A stretch of 64,000 bases of DNA from Odontesthes bonariensis (lineage: Eukaryota; Chordata; Actinopteri; Atheriniformes; Atherinopsidae), in assembly GCF_027942865.1 (NCBI RefSeq), contig NC_134526.1, positions 20,007,784 through 20,071,783 of the forward strand. The letters are read 5' to 3'. A model generated the notes under the pieces. It ran no database searches. It saw only the letters and a list, made by a program, of their open reading frames with translations, and was not told the DNA's origin. A program made the position numbers and the translations under genes. Numbering within the stretch: the stretch's first letter is position 1; each line of letters begins with the position of its first letter. Below, piece by piece: positions 51,401 to 61,300 of the stretch.

Positions 51401-52148
51401 TTCACCCAAGTTTCCATTTCAGGACTTGAAAGTCTCCTCAACACTCAAGGAGCTGAGGGCAAACAAGCTCAGCAGCCAGCGAAAAGCAGGAAAAAGCCAT
51501 CAGTATCAAGTGCGCTCTGCCTGGCGGGTCTGCAACAAGCCAAAACAACATATACAACCGCAAATTTAATCAGTGAAGAAGCAGGGGCTTGATCCCGTCT
51601 CGCCACAACCCTTGTTTCACAAATATTCACTAATCTTGTTACTGGGCCCTTGGGGCATATAGAGGGATCAAACCATTAGGATAGCAGCAGCGCCAGAGCA
51701 ATATCATCCATTCTGTGAACGTTCCAAGAGGCAAGCTTCTACTCGCAGCCCTATTAATGTGAAGAAGCGCAAGTGCGACATGAAGAAGAACAGATGTAGA
51801 CTCTCCACCTCATGACTAAGGAGCAGAGGGATTTAGGACAGAGACGTTGCACTCTAACGCGTTCGCTTGGGAACCATGAAGAGATCATCAGTGCTTTTTA
51901 GAAGTTATTCAGAGTAAATGACACTTCTTAGGAATTGGACGCGTTTAAAACTTGACAACAAACACCAGAACAGTGCCAAGTGATTCACCTACCTTATGTG
52001 TCAGCTGTTCATTATAAGGGAAAGGGATGGATGGGGGTGTCTGTCCATCGTCGGCGTCTGAGTCAACAACAGATGACCCGTACGCGCTGTCCGAGGAAAC
52101 CATCCTCACCTCCTCCTCCTTCATCTGTCTCTCGCTGAAATCATCCAT
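36346..52148 (-). CDS. rab37: rab37 gene: Rab GTPase with two alternative first/second exon pairs
   Basis: RAB37 is a Rab3/26/27-related GTPase acting on secretory granules and exocytosis. Shared exons (42646-42605, 41066-41000, 40795-40743, 40344-40279, 39579-39523, 39444-39368, 36451-36346) encode [14 protein letters not shown], then G3 [21 protein letters not shown]4 GNKSD, G5 ETSAK and a C-terminus SACCGLV whose last four residues form a prenylation CaaX box. Two upstream pairs supply the N-terminus, P-loop and switch I: 1b+2b (52148-51993, 49219-49109; 244-residue protein) and 1a+2a (46327-46217, 45393-45283; 229 residues). All junctions are GT-AG and in phase. [14 protein letters not shown] and [12 protein letters not shown] favour RAB37 over its close relative RAB26. 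xylt2 lies just upstream and nherf1 downstream, both on the same strand. Confidence 0.94.
36830..37440 (-). mobile_element. LINE reverse-transcriptase C-terminal fragment, eroded
   Basis: Minus-strand translation with frameshifts gives [20 protein letters not shown] (equivalent to the RT YADD segment), a TLWHG...[13 protein letters not shown] stretch, [10 protein letters not shown], then [45 protein letters not shown] and VFSQRLLQL. This block order is that of fish non-LTR RT C-termini. The catalytic YADD is degraded to YSDG and several stops are present. It sits in the rab37 last intron in the same orientation as the gene. Confidence 0.75.
38850..38925 (+). repeat. LINE 3' tail ending in (AAG)n
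   Basis: The phrase gatcgactcgctgtggcgac, followed by 'cccctgataacgggagaggccgaaagaagaag', is the stock 3' end of a teleost LINE family with an AAG tail. It is a fragment only. Confidence 0.65.
39045..39336 (+). repeat. LINE/SINE 3' tail, GATGG-ended family (longest copy)
   Basis: Carries the stock phrases ctgcgtggagtttgcatgtt, ttaattggtgactctaaact, ggcgacctgtccagggtgta, then agctgggataggcctca, and ends in atagatggatggatgg. No reading frame survives. Same family and orientation as the fragments at 1724 and 53685. Confidence 0.8.
39368..39444 (-). CDS. rab37: rab37 exon with G5 motif
   Basis: 77 nt, acceptor TTTTAG|GAA, donor GCAAA|GTAAGT (leaves in phase 2). It encodes [14 protein letters not shown] and [15 protein letters not shown] is the guanine-recognition loop. 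Confidence 0.97.
39523..39579 (-). CDS. rab37: rab37 exon completing NKxD motif
   Basis: 19 codons, phase 0 at both ends. It encodes [19 protein letters not shown]; the SD completes the NKSD guanine-specificity motif split across the intron. Confidence 0.96.
40279..40344 (-). CDS. rab37: rab37 exon with [10 protein letters not shown] and GNK
   Basis: 22 codons, acceptor TTTTGAAG|GCT, donor AACAAG|GTGAGC. It encodes [13 protein letters not shown] and VVIMLLGNK, nearly identical to human RAB37. Confidence 0.97.
40743..40795 (-). CDS. rab37: rab37 exon with LLLLYDIT
   Basis: 53 nt, acceptor CTCACAG|CGT (phase 1), donor ATCAGG|GTAAGA. It encodes (A)[17 protein letters not shown]. Confidence 0.96.
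41000..41066 (-). CDS. rab37: rab37 exon with G3/switch II
   Basis: 67 nt, acceptor TTGTCAG|ATC, donor CCAAG|GTGATT. It encodes [20 protein letters not shown] plus AQ, including the catalytic Gln of WDTAGQE. Confidence 0.97.
41067..42604 (-). other. rab37 intron
   Basis: 1.5 kb of AT-rich intron. A 79-codon plus-strand frame at 42116-42355 has no recognisable homology. No element identified. Confidence 0.75.
42605..42646 (-). CDS. rab37: rab37 exon 3 (42 nt), first shared exon
   Basis: 14 codons [14 protein letters not shown], phase 0 at both ends (acceptor TCTCTGCAG|AAT, donor CTCCAG|GTGAGG). It corresponds to human NKVVTVDGVRVKLQ and is the point where the two N-terminal isoforms converge. 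Confidence 0.95.
42647..45282 (-). other. rab37 intron between exons 2a and 3
   Basis: 2.6 kb. A CCTG run near 43557 and A/G-rich patches. No gene or clear mobile element recognised. Confidence 0.7.
45283..45393 (-). CDS. rab37: rab37 exon 2a: P-loop and switch I, version a
   Basis: 37 codons, phase 0 at both ends (acceptor GCTCTAG|GTG, donor TTTAGG|GTGAGA). It encodes [26 protein letters not shown] and [17 protein letters not shown] is the P-loop and TVGIDF the Rab switch I. It matches the main human RAB37 isoform (VMLLGDTGVGKTC...TVGIDFR). Confidence 0.96.
46217..46327 (-). CDS. rab37: rab37 exon 1a: alternative N-terminus a
   Basis: 37 codons from ATG at 46327 (G at -3) to donor TTCAAG|GTGTGT. 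It encodes [16 protein letters not shown]... ending EYYDIAFK, which joins VMLLGD of exon 2a as human SYDLTGK joins VMLLGD. The open frame extends upstream to 46405 but only through a GTG, so no earlier ATG competes. Confidence 0.88.
46328..46860 (-). promoter_or_regulatory. CpG-rich region upstream of rab37 exon 1a
   Basis: By eye this stretch is much richer in CpG than its surroundings (gcgcgcggccacc, gcgtcggcgtc, gacgtcgacagc). That fits a CpG-island promoter for the 1a transcript. The exact start site is not visible. Confidence 0.5.
46861..49108 (-). other. rab37 intron region between exon 2b and promoter a
   Basis: Part of the intron joining exon 2b to exon 3. It contains a poly-G run near 47236-47250 and a LINE-tail-like phrase near 47970. 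No gene recognised. Confidence 0.65.
49109..49219 (-). CDS. rab37: rab37 exon 2b: P-loop and switch I, version b
   Basis: 37 codons, same length and phase as exon 2a (acceptor TCTGCAG|ACG, donor TTCACA|GTGAGT). It encodes [26 protein letters not shown] and TSTVGIGFT. The P-loop is intact, but the switch I aspartate of TVGIDF is glycine here. About 19 of 37 residues equal exon 2a. From memory, a human RAB37 isoform beginning MDLQRPDSYQGG uses [15 protein letters not shown]...TVGIGFT, so this appears to be its fish counterpart. Confidence 0.93.
49220..51992 (-). other. rab37 intron between exons 1b and 2b
   Basis: 2.8 kb. The only recognised content is a degenerate tandem repeat at about 50255-50400. 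Confidence 0.75.
50255..50400. repeat. Degenerate 'caaaatgaccacaaagagac' tandem repeat
   Basis: Several diverged units of about 20 bp (aaaatgacaaaaaatgacca, taaagagacacaaag, gcaaaatgaccacaaagaag). This is a minisatellite-like repeat often seen in teleost introns. The 151-codon minus frame over it is a by-product. Confidence 0.6.
51993..52148 (-). CDS. rab37: rab37 exon 1b: alternative N-terminus b
   Basis: 52 codons from ATG (A at -3, G at +4) with an in-frame TAG three codons upstream, so the start is well fixed. It encodes [20 protein letters not shown]..., ending NEQLTHK at donor CATAAG|GTAGGT. THK joins TILVGD of exon 2b, as human VLHK joins TILVGD. The rest is acidic and Ser-rich with no domain. 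Confidence 0.9.
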
Positions 52149-52640
52149 CCTGCTCTACAGATCTACGGACTTCTGCTCAAAACTAGCCGCAATCCTGCAG
52201 GTGAACTAAACACGCAAATTTCCTCCACTCGCTTTGTGACAAGTTCATTTCCCCCCGGTCACCACTCTGCCCCTCCTTCTCTGCAGGTGTCTTTTACTTC
52301 CGAGTGGTTTTTTTTTCCTTTTAATCTAGTGTCGAGATGTAAAATAACCCAAATGTTATGGGTGAACAGGCGTAAACCTTAACATTTATATATATATATA
52401 TATGAAAGAGTTTGTTTTGGACAAAGATGGATATGTCGCTTGCAGTATTTATGAAGTGAACCATGTTGAGGCTTTTCTTTAAGGAAGTGACAAGGAAGCG
52501 TTTAGCACCCTGGAGAGCGCTTCTCCTCCTCGTAAATAAACTATGACCTTCCTTTTAAAAAGGAAAAAAAATGCCACGCCAAATGAACTGTTGATCTTAG
52601 TTTTGAAGAACCACTCCAGTATTACACCCAAATCTTTAAC
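52149..52640 (-). promoter_or_regulatory. Short xylt2-rab37 interval with presumed rab37 1b promoter
   Basis: Fewer than 500 bp separate the candidate xylt2 poly(A) signal from the rab37 exon 1b start codon. The 1b promoter and 5' UTR must lie here or overlap the xylt2 3' end. It contains a (TA)n tract at 52386-52403. No TATA box can be assigned securely. Confidence 0.4.
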
Positions 52641-52648
52641 CTAAGGTG

Positions 52649-52654
52649 TTTATT
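52649..52654 (-). terminator. Candidate polyadenylation signal of xylt2
   Basis: The minus strand reads TTCAATAAACACC, followed by GU-rich GGGTGTAATACTGGAGTGGT. It is the first canonical AATAAA I found below the xylt2 stop codon (55041) and implies a 3' UTR of about 2.4 kb. Confidence 0.5.
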
Positions 52655-55040
52655 GAACAGTCTCTCCTGTGAGCTCTTCCAACAGCATACAGTTACAGGC
52701 TCAAGTTCCCAACCAAGATGAGACCCACAGAGCCGAAGATGACTCAGCAGCATGGACGGAAGAGCTCCCACCCCCCAAAAAACACACAAGAACTGCTTCA
52801 AGTGACACTGAACAGGTAGTGTCAGTCATAACACAACTCGAGAGCAGATGGAGCAGTTAAGAGTGCTGAGAGATGAACATACAACACACAGTTTCTCTCA
52901 AACAGGATAGAAAAATAACATTTGTTCAACGCCGACTATTCTGCTCCTATTTCAATAAAACCAGTGCTTCACTGAAGCAAGTGTGTACTGCGAGGTAAAC
53001 AAGGTCACTTGAACTCATGTGGCGGCCAATTATTATTTAAGAACACACACGTTTGCATAAAACCATGTAAAAATCCAAATCAAAAGACGGACGGTGGGTG
53101 GGGGGGGGGGGTGTCTCACAAGTTACACACTGGAAGCCGTTAGCCCATCGTAAACAATTCAGCTTTTTTTTTTTCACATAAAGGCAGCTTTGATTCTCCC
53201 GATCACACTTAAATTAAAAACACTAACGTACAGTATATCGTTCACCATTTTTTGGTTTTGGCGGACACAGAAAGTCGAAAAGAAGCGCACATTAAGAACG
53301 GAGCCAACCTGGGAGGCAAAGTGACACACGGGCGTGATTAATACTGCATATACACGGGTACACAGGAGGTATAACGGTCTGCATTTTCCATGCCTTGCAT
53401 TCAAAGGACATTCCTGACATTTTGTACATTTGCTGTTTCGCCAAGAGAATAGCGACGCCACTTTCATTTACAGCGCAGTGTGTAAAGAAACCAACTCGGA
53501 CTGCTTGTTAGCTCAGCTTAGCTCAGCCTGGAGGAACACAGACAAAGGTGCTCGACTGTCTTGTAAAGGTCAAATCTGCCTTTGACCACATCTAAAGCTC
53601 ACCAATGCGCTGTGTATTTGTTTTCTGTATAAAAACATCTTCTCACAGTCAACTTCATGGTCATGTTCAACTTCACATTTTACCAAGTGGCTCTCGCCCA
53701 ACGGCAGCTGGGATACAGGTGTAGTAAACGGATGGATGGACCCAAACAAGTGAGCTGGTGGATGGATTTGGTTTCATTTTCTTTCTGCTACCAGGCCACA
53801 TACTAAGCTAAGCTAAGCTAAGATACAAACAGGATAGTTGTGTCAAGCTTACCGTCTCTCTCTGTTACAAAAAAAAAACAAAAAAAAACAACCGAATAAA
53901 TGCCTTTTATCAGAACTATTCCATTAGTGCTAAAATATGGGAAAACTATCTAAAATCTCCGGCTCTACTAACTTGCTTGTTCTGAAGGTTTTGTCACAAT
54001 GTTTCATCTTCTACATACTGTTGTGTTAAAAATGTTGAATGCAGTCTGCATTGTTAACACAAAGCAGTCTAGGCACTTCCTTTGCCCAGAAAAACAACAA
54101 TGGAGGGACTATTTAACACAAACACAAAAAAAATAATTATTTCAAGAAACTGATGTACAAAACAAGGCATTCAAAAAAACAACCAAAAAAAACCAAACTG
54201 CTTGTTCAAAAATGACATGTCACAGAAAACACAATTTGAAAAAAAAAGGGCTATTCCTTAAAAACCCGCTCCTTGTTCGGGAACCCGAGCTACAGCCCAA
54301 GTGTGTGTGTGTACCTGATGCGTCGGTGCAAAAGGTGGCGTTTGTGTGGGTGTTTGTCTTCTGCAGTTAAAAAAAAGAAAGAAAAAAGAAGGAGACGTGA
54401 GCTCTTACATGACCTACCGGACGTCTGCTTGCAACACTGTAACTCAGTGACAAATGTATAACATCATAATCTAATAGTAAAGTGCACTTCATCCGTCTGT
54501 TCCATGTGCTGACACAACAATGCTTCAAAATAAGCACAATAATAAGACTCAGAGGTTCCACTCTCCCTTGAAATGAAGATAGAGCACAGCCTGAATAGTT
54601 CTCACAACTCCCTCCTGTTTCCTTAAAAGCGGAGGAAAACTGGAAAATGTACACCCAAAGTTCAAACCTTTAACAAATCGCTGCCAGACAGTTGGCGTGC
54701 CGGCTTAAAACACGACGATAGATCTGGCATCCGTGTGCACACTTATAAAAAAGAAAGAAAGAAAGAAAACGTTTAAAAATGATGTGATCATTTTTTTTGC
54801 GCTTGCAATCTTCAATGTGCAAATTCCCAGCAGTCATTCCCGTGTCTCTCAAGTCTGTATCAACATTTCGCTTCAAATGTTGCGACGCCCCGGTGCAGGA
54901 ACGTCAGTGCGTCTGTGCCGTTCAGCTCTCGACTGACCTCGGAGACAATACTGAGTTCGTTGAGGTTCTCCTCAAAGTCTCTGATGTAGGCTCAACTGTC
55001 CTGCAGTCTTCCCAAGTCTGTGGTTTGAGTTCTCTCTGGG
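52655..55040 (-). other. xylt2: Predicted xylt2 3' UTR
   Basis: Non-coding. Contains a poly-G run near 53100, the composite repeat at 53505-53830 and A-rich patches. The extent depends on the poly(A) call. Confidence 0.45.
53505..53830. repeat. Composite repeat: 'ttagctcagcttagctcag' element with LINE tail
   Basis: The left part (ttagctcagcttagctcag, then aaatctgcctttgaccacat, ctaaagctcacc) and the right part (tttctgctaccaggccacat, then actaagctaagctaagctaag) look like the two ends of a common teleost MITE. A GATGG-type LINE tail (53685-53745) lies between them. Boundaries are approximate. Confidence 0.5.
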
Positions 55041-55363
55041 CTACCTAATCCGCCCGTCACTTTTGACTGGGGACAGTTCAGTCTTTGGGTCTGGCGACAG
55101 GGTGCTCCAGGAAGTCTTGGAACAAGATCCCAAAGCTGGGCAAGCGGAAGTCTGTGTGGTACACAGGTCGCCTATAACCCAGAAGGTCCCCATGTTGCTG
55201 TCCAACCACGCCTGGAGGGGCTGTCCCACCAGCTGGGCGTTCCGCTGGGCTGCCTGCATGGCCGGCTCCTGGGGAGGCAGCTTCAGCACCGAGCTCAGCT
55301 GCTCAAAGCTCTGGTCCAGGTACAAGTTACCTGGAGGTCCTGAATGGAGCCAGCTGTCCTCTT
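55041..55363 (-). CDS. xylt2: xylt2 last exon
   Basis: Acceptor CACTCCAG|AAG (phase 1). It encodes [20 protein letters not shown] through a [18 protein letters not shown] segment to GRIR and TAG, the conserved XylT C-terminus. Confidence 0.96.
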
Positions 55364-58300
55364 CTGGAGTGGAGAAATCACAAGGAGAAATGAGCTCAAC
55401 CCAACACGAATGACATTAAACATTCTAGCTTTATTTGAAAAGAAGTATGAGGACATTTACTATTGAAAACCTTTCATTGTCACTAAATTCCTGTGAAAGA
55501 CCAAAACTGAATGGAAAAATCTTTTTGTCTGTGCTTTAAGGCACTAAATCCATGTCTCACCTTTGCGCAGAGGCTCCTTATTATTAAAGGTTAACGGCAT
55601 GACGAGGAAGCGAACTTCCGCCATGCGCTCCCATTGTTTTAGCACCCGTACTGTCCACGTGCCGGGCCGCAGGGGGTGCTGCAGAGGCGGTTTGTACTGC
55701 GTGTACTCTGCATCCACATCTACTGTGATGTCATAAGAGGCTGCCACCACCAGAGCTGGGTCGATCCAAACAATAGTGGCTGTGAGATTAGGCCCACGAG
55801 CCCACTTCTGGACCGCCAGGGGTTCGTCGAAAGGGCCGATCACCCCACCGAAGTTACGGAAGATCCTTTCTTTGGGATCCCACTCTGTTCCGATCTGTTT
55901 GGGGGAAAATAAATTAAATTCGCATGACGTGACGCGCACAACACACCTGACCTGACACACGTTCCTTTGTCTTCTATATTCTATACCTAGACCAGTGGTT
56001 CCCAAACTATGGTACGCGTACCCCCAGGGGTACGCAACGTGACGCAGGGGGTACACGAAAAAAATGCATAAAAACATGGTTTGCAAAGAGCCTGATTACA
56101 TTTTTAAACTGGCATGTACTGGAGTACCTGTTCACAGTGCCAAAAACACAAGATACTGCCATGCATAGAAAGGCTATCCTCTAGTGGTCAGTGAATTAAT
56201 TGCACTACCGAAAGGCGAGCCCCGAGGCTAACCGCCAAAAATGGATAAATGGCTAAAAAGGATGAATTTCCCTTCCAGAGGGACATCAACTTCTACCACA
56301 AGTCAGCCCACAGTCAAAGGTGCACTTTCCAGCGCCAACAACCCACGTTATTCTTCACCTTCAACGTCTACCTTTGACCGGGATGCTAGCGTTGCACCTG
56401 TGGCTGGCCAAGCTAACAACCTCGTCAAAAAGGCAAAAATGTGCCACCACGTACTTGTGTGAGAGTGGATTCTCAGCCCTAACAATTATGAAAACAAAAT
56501 GGAGAGCGAGACTGTGTGTGGAGGATGATTTAAGACTCAGACTTTCTGAAATTCAGCCCAATATTGCAGACTTATAAACAGATTTACAACTGAATATGTT
56601 CTAGAAATGTAGAAATGTTTGGTAGATTAATTTTTTCAAAAGTGAACTGGTGTTGCTCACTGGAAATGCTGGTAGAAATTGACCTGTTTGGTGAAGAATA
56701 AAATAATAATTTAAGTGATTTCTGATGTGTTAGGTGCTGTGTGTGTGGTGATGGTGGTGGGGGGGGCTTACAGAATGTTTGTGCAGGAGTAGGGGGTACA
56801 TGGCTAGAGGTCATATGTCTGAAGGGGTGCGTGGCAGTGGAAAGTTTGGGAACCACTGACCTAGACGATTTGAATGAAAATGCTTTTCTTCCAATATCAA
56901 AATATACCCAAACTCCCTTTTTATTGGGGTGAAAAAAAAAAGATTAATATCTCCCTCTCAAAGAGTGCTTACTTCCAGGTTCTTGAGCCTCTCGAACTCT
57001 CTAAGGTTTGGCTCCAGGACGAGCGTGGCTTGCGGCACGGCCCACACCTCTATCGTCTCCTTGTCCTTTGACCCCAGAGCCTGGACTTCCTGACGGACCG
57101 AGTACCCTTGGAAGCGGTCGTCATAAAAGTACAAATGCACAGAAAGAGGGTAGCCTACGGGTTCAAACCTGCAATGGCAAGAAAAAAAGAAAAAGAAATA
57201 ACTCGCCCGCAGAGGATTAAAAGAGACCTGTATTTAACATCATGTCCAGTCCCAATATCAAGAAAATTAAGCAGACGGTCCACCTGCAGGCCTGCATTTT
57301 GCTCTGAGAAGTCACCAGACTCTTCAGGCCCAAACGGAAGAAAGCAGCGTACGCGGTGAGAGCCACGTCGCTGAGGGAGCCCACACCGTCCAGCTGATCA
57401 AACAGGCTCTCCCAGTACGCCTTGATGGCAGCAGTTCCAGGAGCATACTGCCCATACAGGTGAGTGTCCAGGATGTCTATGGCCTCCTGGTTCACCGTCG
57501 ACTCAAACTTTCGGGCAAAGAATGTTGGACGGGTCAATTGCTGTGGGTGAGAGGAGAGAAAAAAAAAAAAAAAAGCAAAAAATAAATGTTTTTTTGTTTT
57601 TTTAACGAGAGGCTATAAAACACAAGAGCCTGAGAGGAAGAACAGAGAGGTGTGACAAGTTTATGGCTCTACGCTGCCCTCCTCTGGTGCACTCACCTGA
57701 ATGCGAATGAGGTCTTGTGGTTTGAAATCGTTGGGAGAGCAGCCGCACCAGTCCACGATGTGCTTGTACTGGCATTTGCAACCCAGCTTACGATTCCAGT
57801 TGGTGACGCGCAAGTTGTTGTCCACCAGGGAGTCACACATATGACTGTTCCCAAGCACCGTGTGGAAGAAGGACTGGGAAGAAGGTAAAGAAGTAAAAAC
57901 AACGTTTCTGCAAGGCTGCGCAAAGAATTAAATAGTGAGCTGTGTGATAGAGAAGTTACTCCTAAACTATCGAACACACGTATGACCCGTCTCCAACCGC
58001 AGACTCTCAGTTACTAAAGGTCACAACTCTACAGCAGTGCAGACTGCAGCTCCTCTTCTGAGACTAAACTGCATGGTACAGTAAACCCTTGTCTCATCTG
58101 GCACTCGTGCTCCACACTGTGCTGCAAAGCTGAAAGTATTACATTATCTCGATTTAGCTCGAGCCTCAGCCAAACTTGCATATCAAGCCGTCAGTCTTGG
58201 GTGCGGGAAACAAATAGTCCACCGAAGGCTTTCTTACCTCGGCGGGGAGCAGAGCGTAGGTGTAGAACTGCTTCAGCCCTGAAACCAGCTCATCATTGGA

Positions 58301-61300
58301 GTTCATGACATACTCCACAAAGGGACGGGTCAGGGCAAACCAGTCAGAGCCACCCGAGACATCCAGGCCTTCTGGGATACTGCGTTCGCCGAGACGCCAC
58401 ATGTGGTTGTCGCACTCATGGAAGAGGCGGTCGAGGCCCTGCTTCTTAATAAACCTTGAACAAAGAGCAGAGGTCGAGAAGATGAATAGCAAAGACAAGG
58501 CAATTCTATCTGGAGCAGTTTCCAAAGTCAATGATCCACTTGTTTTTTCTCTGAGCTCAACGACATCCGAATGTTTTAGCAGGTGACTATTTTAGAGCTC
58601 GAATCCTTACCTGGCATTCTCCCTCCCGTGGGACTTGAGGAAGTTCTTGTCTCTGTGCAGCGACAGGAACGCCACCAGTTCATCGTTGGTCCTGCAGGCG
58701 GCATTACGGCGAGAGAGAGAGGCGAGGAAAGGTTAAACCAGGCAAGAATAATTATACTTAGAAACACTAAACACTGACTTGAGTGCTTTAAGACTAAAAT
58801 GAGCTACTTTGTACAGGATTTAGAAGAGACAGGCTTGGTTTTTTTTTTGTATCAGGGCAATACAAGCCATCATTCATGTCTCAGGACACTTCAAGTGGAC
58901 CTTCAGCTGCCTCAGAAACTTGGCAAAAATGTAGACTATTTCATACTGGATCCGTCAGTGGGGTTACATGGCACTGAAAGGATCAGATAATTGGCTAAAT
59001 TACAATAAGATTGAGTTATTAGGTGCATGTAGACACCTTAATCTGACAAGAAATTTGATCAAATCGAGTTACTCGCGATTGGATTAAGACCTTGAGATAA
59101 CTCAGTTGTAAGTCAAAATAAACGTGCTTTTAGACGGTGAAGCACGAGGTGAATTAGAATTTGCGTTTTGCGCATGCTCGAGATTTTTTCCCGGGGTCGG
59201 GAACCGGAAGTCGGAAGAGACGATATTACTGTTGTCGTCGCCGTCGGAAAGAAAAACACTGTGATGGAGAATGCACCGTCGTGCATCGCGTTTGTGCAAC
59301 AAGCAGCTCATCACAAACAAAATGTAGAGGGACGTAGCTTCATCTTGCTCTTCATTCGCCATTTTCTCAAATGTCTGAGTTTGCTGTTGTTGTTGTTGTT
59401 GTTTTTGTTTTTGTTGTTGAAGGGGTCAACCGGAAGTGGCTCTATTAGCAATAGTTGAAATGGGTACAGCGCCACCTATCGTATCAGAGTATGACATGCT
59501 TTGTGCCTCTGATCCGATTCATTCACTGCCATATATCCAAGGATAATTACCCTTGCTCAACTCATTCTTATTGTAATTTAGCCAATTATCTGATCCTTTC
59601 AGTGCCATGTGACCCCACTGACTGATTCAGTGACCACAACTGCTCATTTACCACAACACACTCCTAACAAACTCATCAGGCAAATGCTATGTCTGCCACT
59701 TTCTAATATTGCTAAAGTAACTCACTTCAAAACGGTTGTGCATAGAGCCCCATTTAATAGCTGGAAAATGTATCATTAACCCTTCTGCTCCGTGCACGCA
59801 TCCCACTAACCTAGTTGGGAAGTCTGTGGCGCTGAGATTGATGAAAAAATCCCACTTCCAGTCCTGCATGGACAGCAGGTCCTGCATGCTGCGCAGGTAC
59901 GCCTTCAGAAGGCTGGCTCCTCCCCAGATGGTGACCATGCGCCAGGGCGTGGCTCGTATATTTGGGTACTGCTGAACGATTTGCAGGACCTCCCGATGCA
60001 TGTAGCCAGACCGCTGGAAGATTTGAAAGCGAAAGGTCAGTCCGGGCGTTAAATGGCAGAAAACTGGTTCTGCAAACGAACTGTAATCTAGTTCAAGCTT
60101 GTAAGGGTTCCCTCAAATCTGCAGCTGCTGCTGTGCCGAAGCAATCAGACAAACCTGGCTCACGTTTCAAAGGGAATTTTGTCTGAGAAGACTACCGACC
60201 ATGTGGGGCTGTGAGTCATCATGATAACCGAGGGTGATAAATCTGAATCTGGTTATTTTTTTTTTTTTTAAATGTCTGCTGTTTACAGAAACAGATTAAT
60301 CAGCTAAGCTTGAGGTATAGTTTGGGGCAACATCTGGAGCGGAGACTAAGATTTAGGAGGGAATAAAGGACAAGATCGAACAAGTTGAGGAGATTTCAAG
60401 CCAAATGCAAAGGCTCCACAGAGATTGATAAGATTAATTAATAGCTGATTAAGGAGCTGTCCAATTCCGACTAAACACAGCTACTAATGGTTCTGCAGCG
60501 ATGAATGGGCAATTAAGAGAAATGGGCAAATGAAAATTAATTATATTTGGTGAAGAACAAACAAGTTGTAATTAATCTGCCCAGAAAGTTTAATATAGGT
60601 CAGAGAGCGTGGACATTTGGAACAAGAACTTAAGGTACAGGTATGGTATGGCTGCATTGACATGACAGTGTGATTGGTCCTCTATCCTCCTACTGCCGTC
60701 CATTTGTAAAAAAAAAAAAATCTGTGGGTGATGGTTAACCCCACTGTTTAAATTTGATAAGCCCATCAGCACCGTCATCAAGGCCAGCTTTTTCCAGCTG
60801 AGGACTCTTTAAAAAAAAAATTAAATCTCATCTTCCTTGGGCTGACTTTGAAAGAGCAAATCCACGCATTTATAACATCGCGTTTGGATTACTGTAATTG
60901 TTTGTATTTAGGGTTAGACCAGGGTTCCCTGCAGCGTCGACAGAGCGTCCAAAGCGCTGCAGCCCACCTGCTGACCAGAACAAAGGGGCGCGAATCCATC
61001 GCCCCTGTAACCCCGGCTTTTGGGTGAAATTTGAGGTTTTATTGATTGTTTTTAAGTGTTTAAACTCTATGGGCCCGTCTTATTTAGGTGAGCTGTTACA
61101 GCCCTACACTCCACCCAGAGCCCTGAGGTCAGCTGACCAGCTCCTGTAGGCTGTTCCCAAACAGACCAGAGGTGATAGAGCCTTCTTTGTGGCAGCACCC
61201 AGACTGTGGAACAGCCTCCCTTTGTCTGTCAGGTCCTCTGTGCCCTCCTGTGCACATCCTCGCTGCATTCAGAAATGAGAAAATAGGGAAGAAAAGGGAA

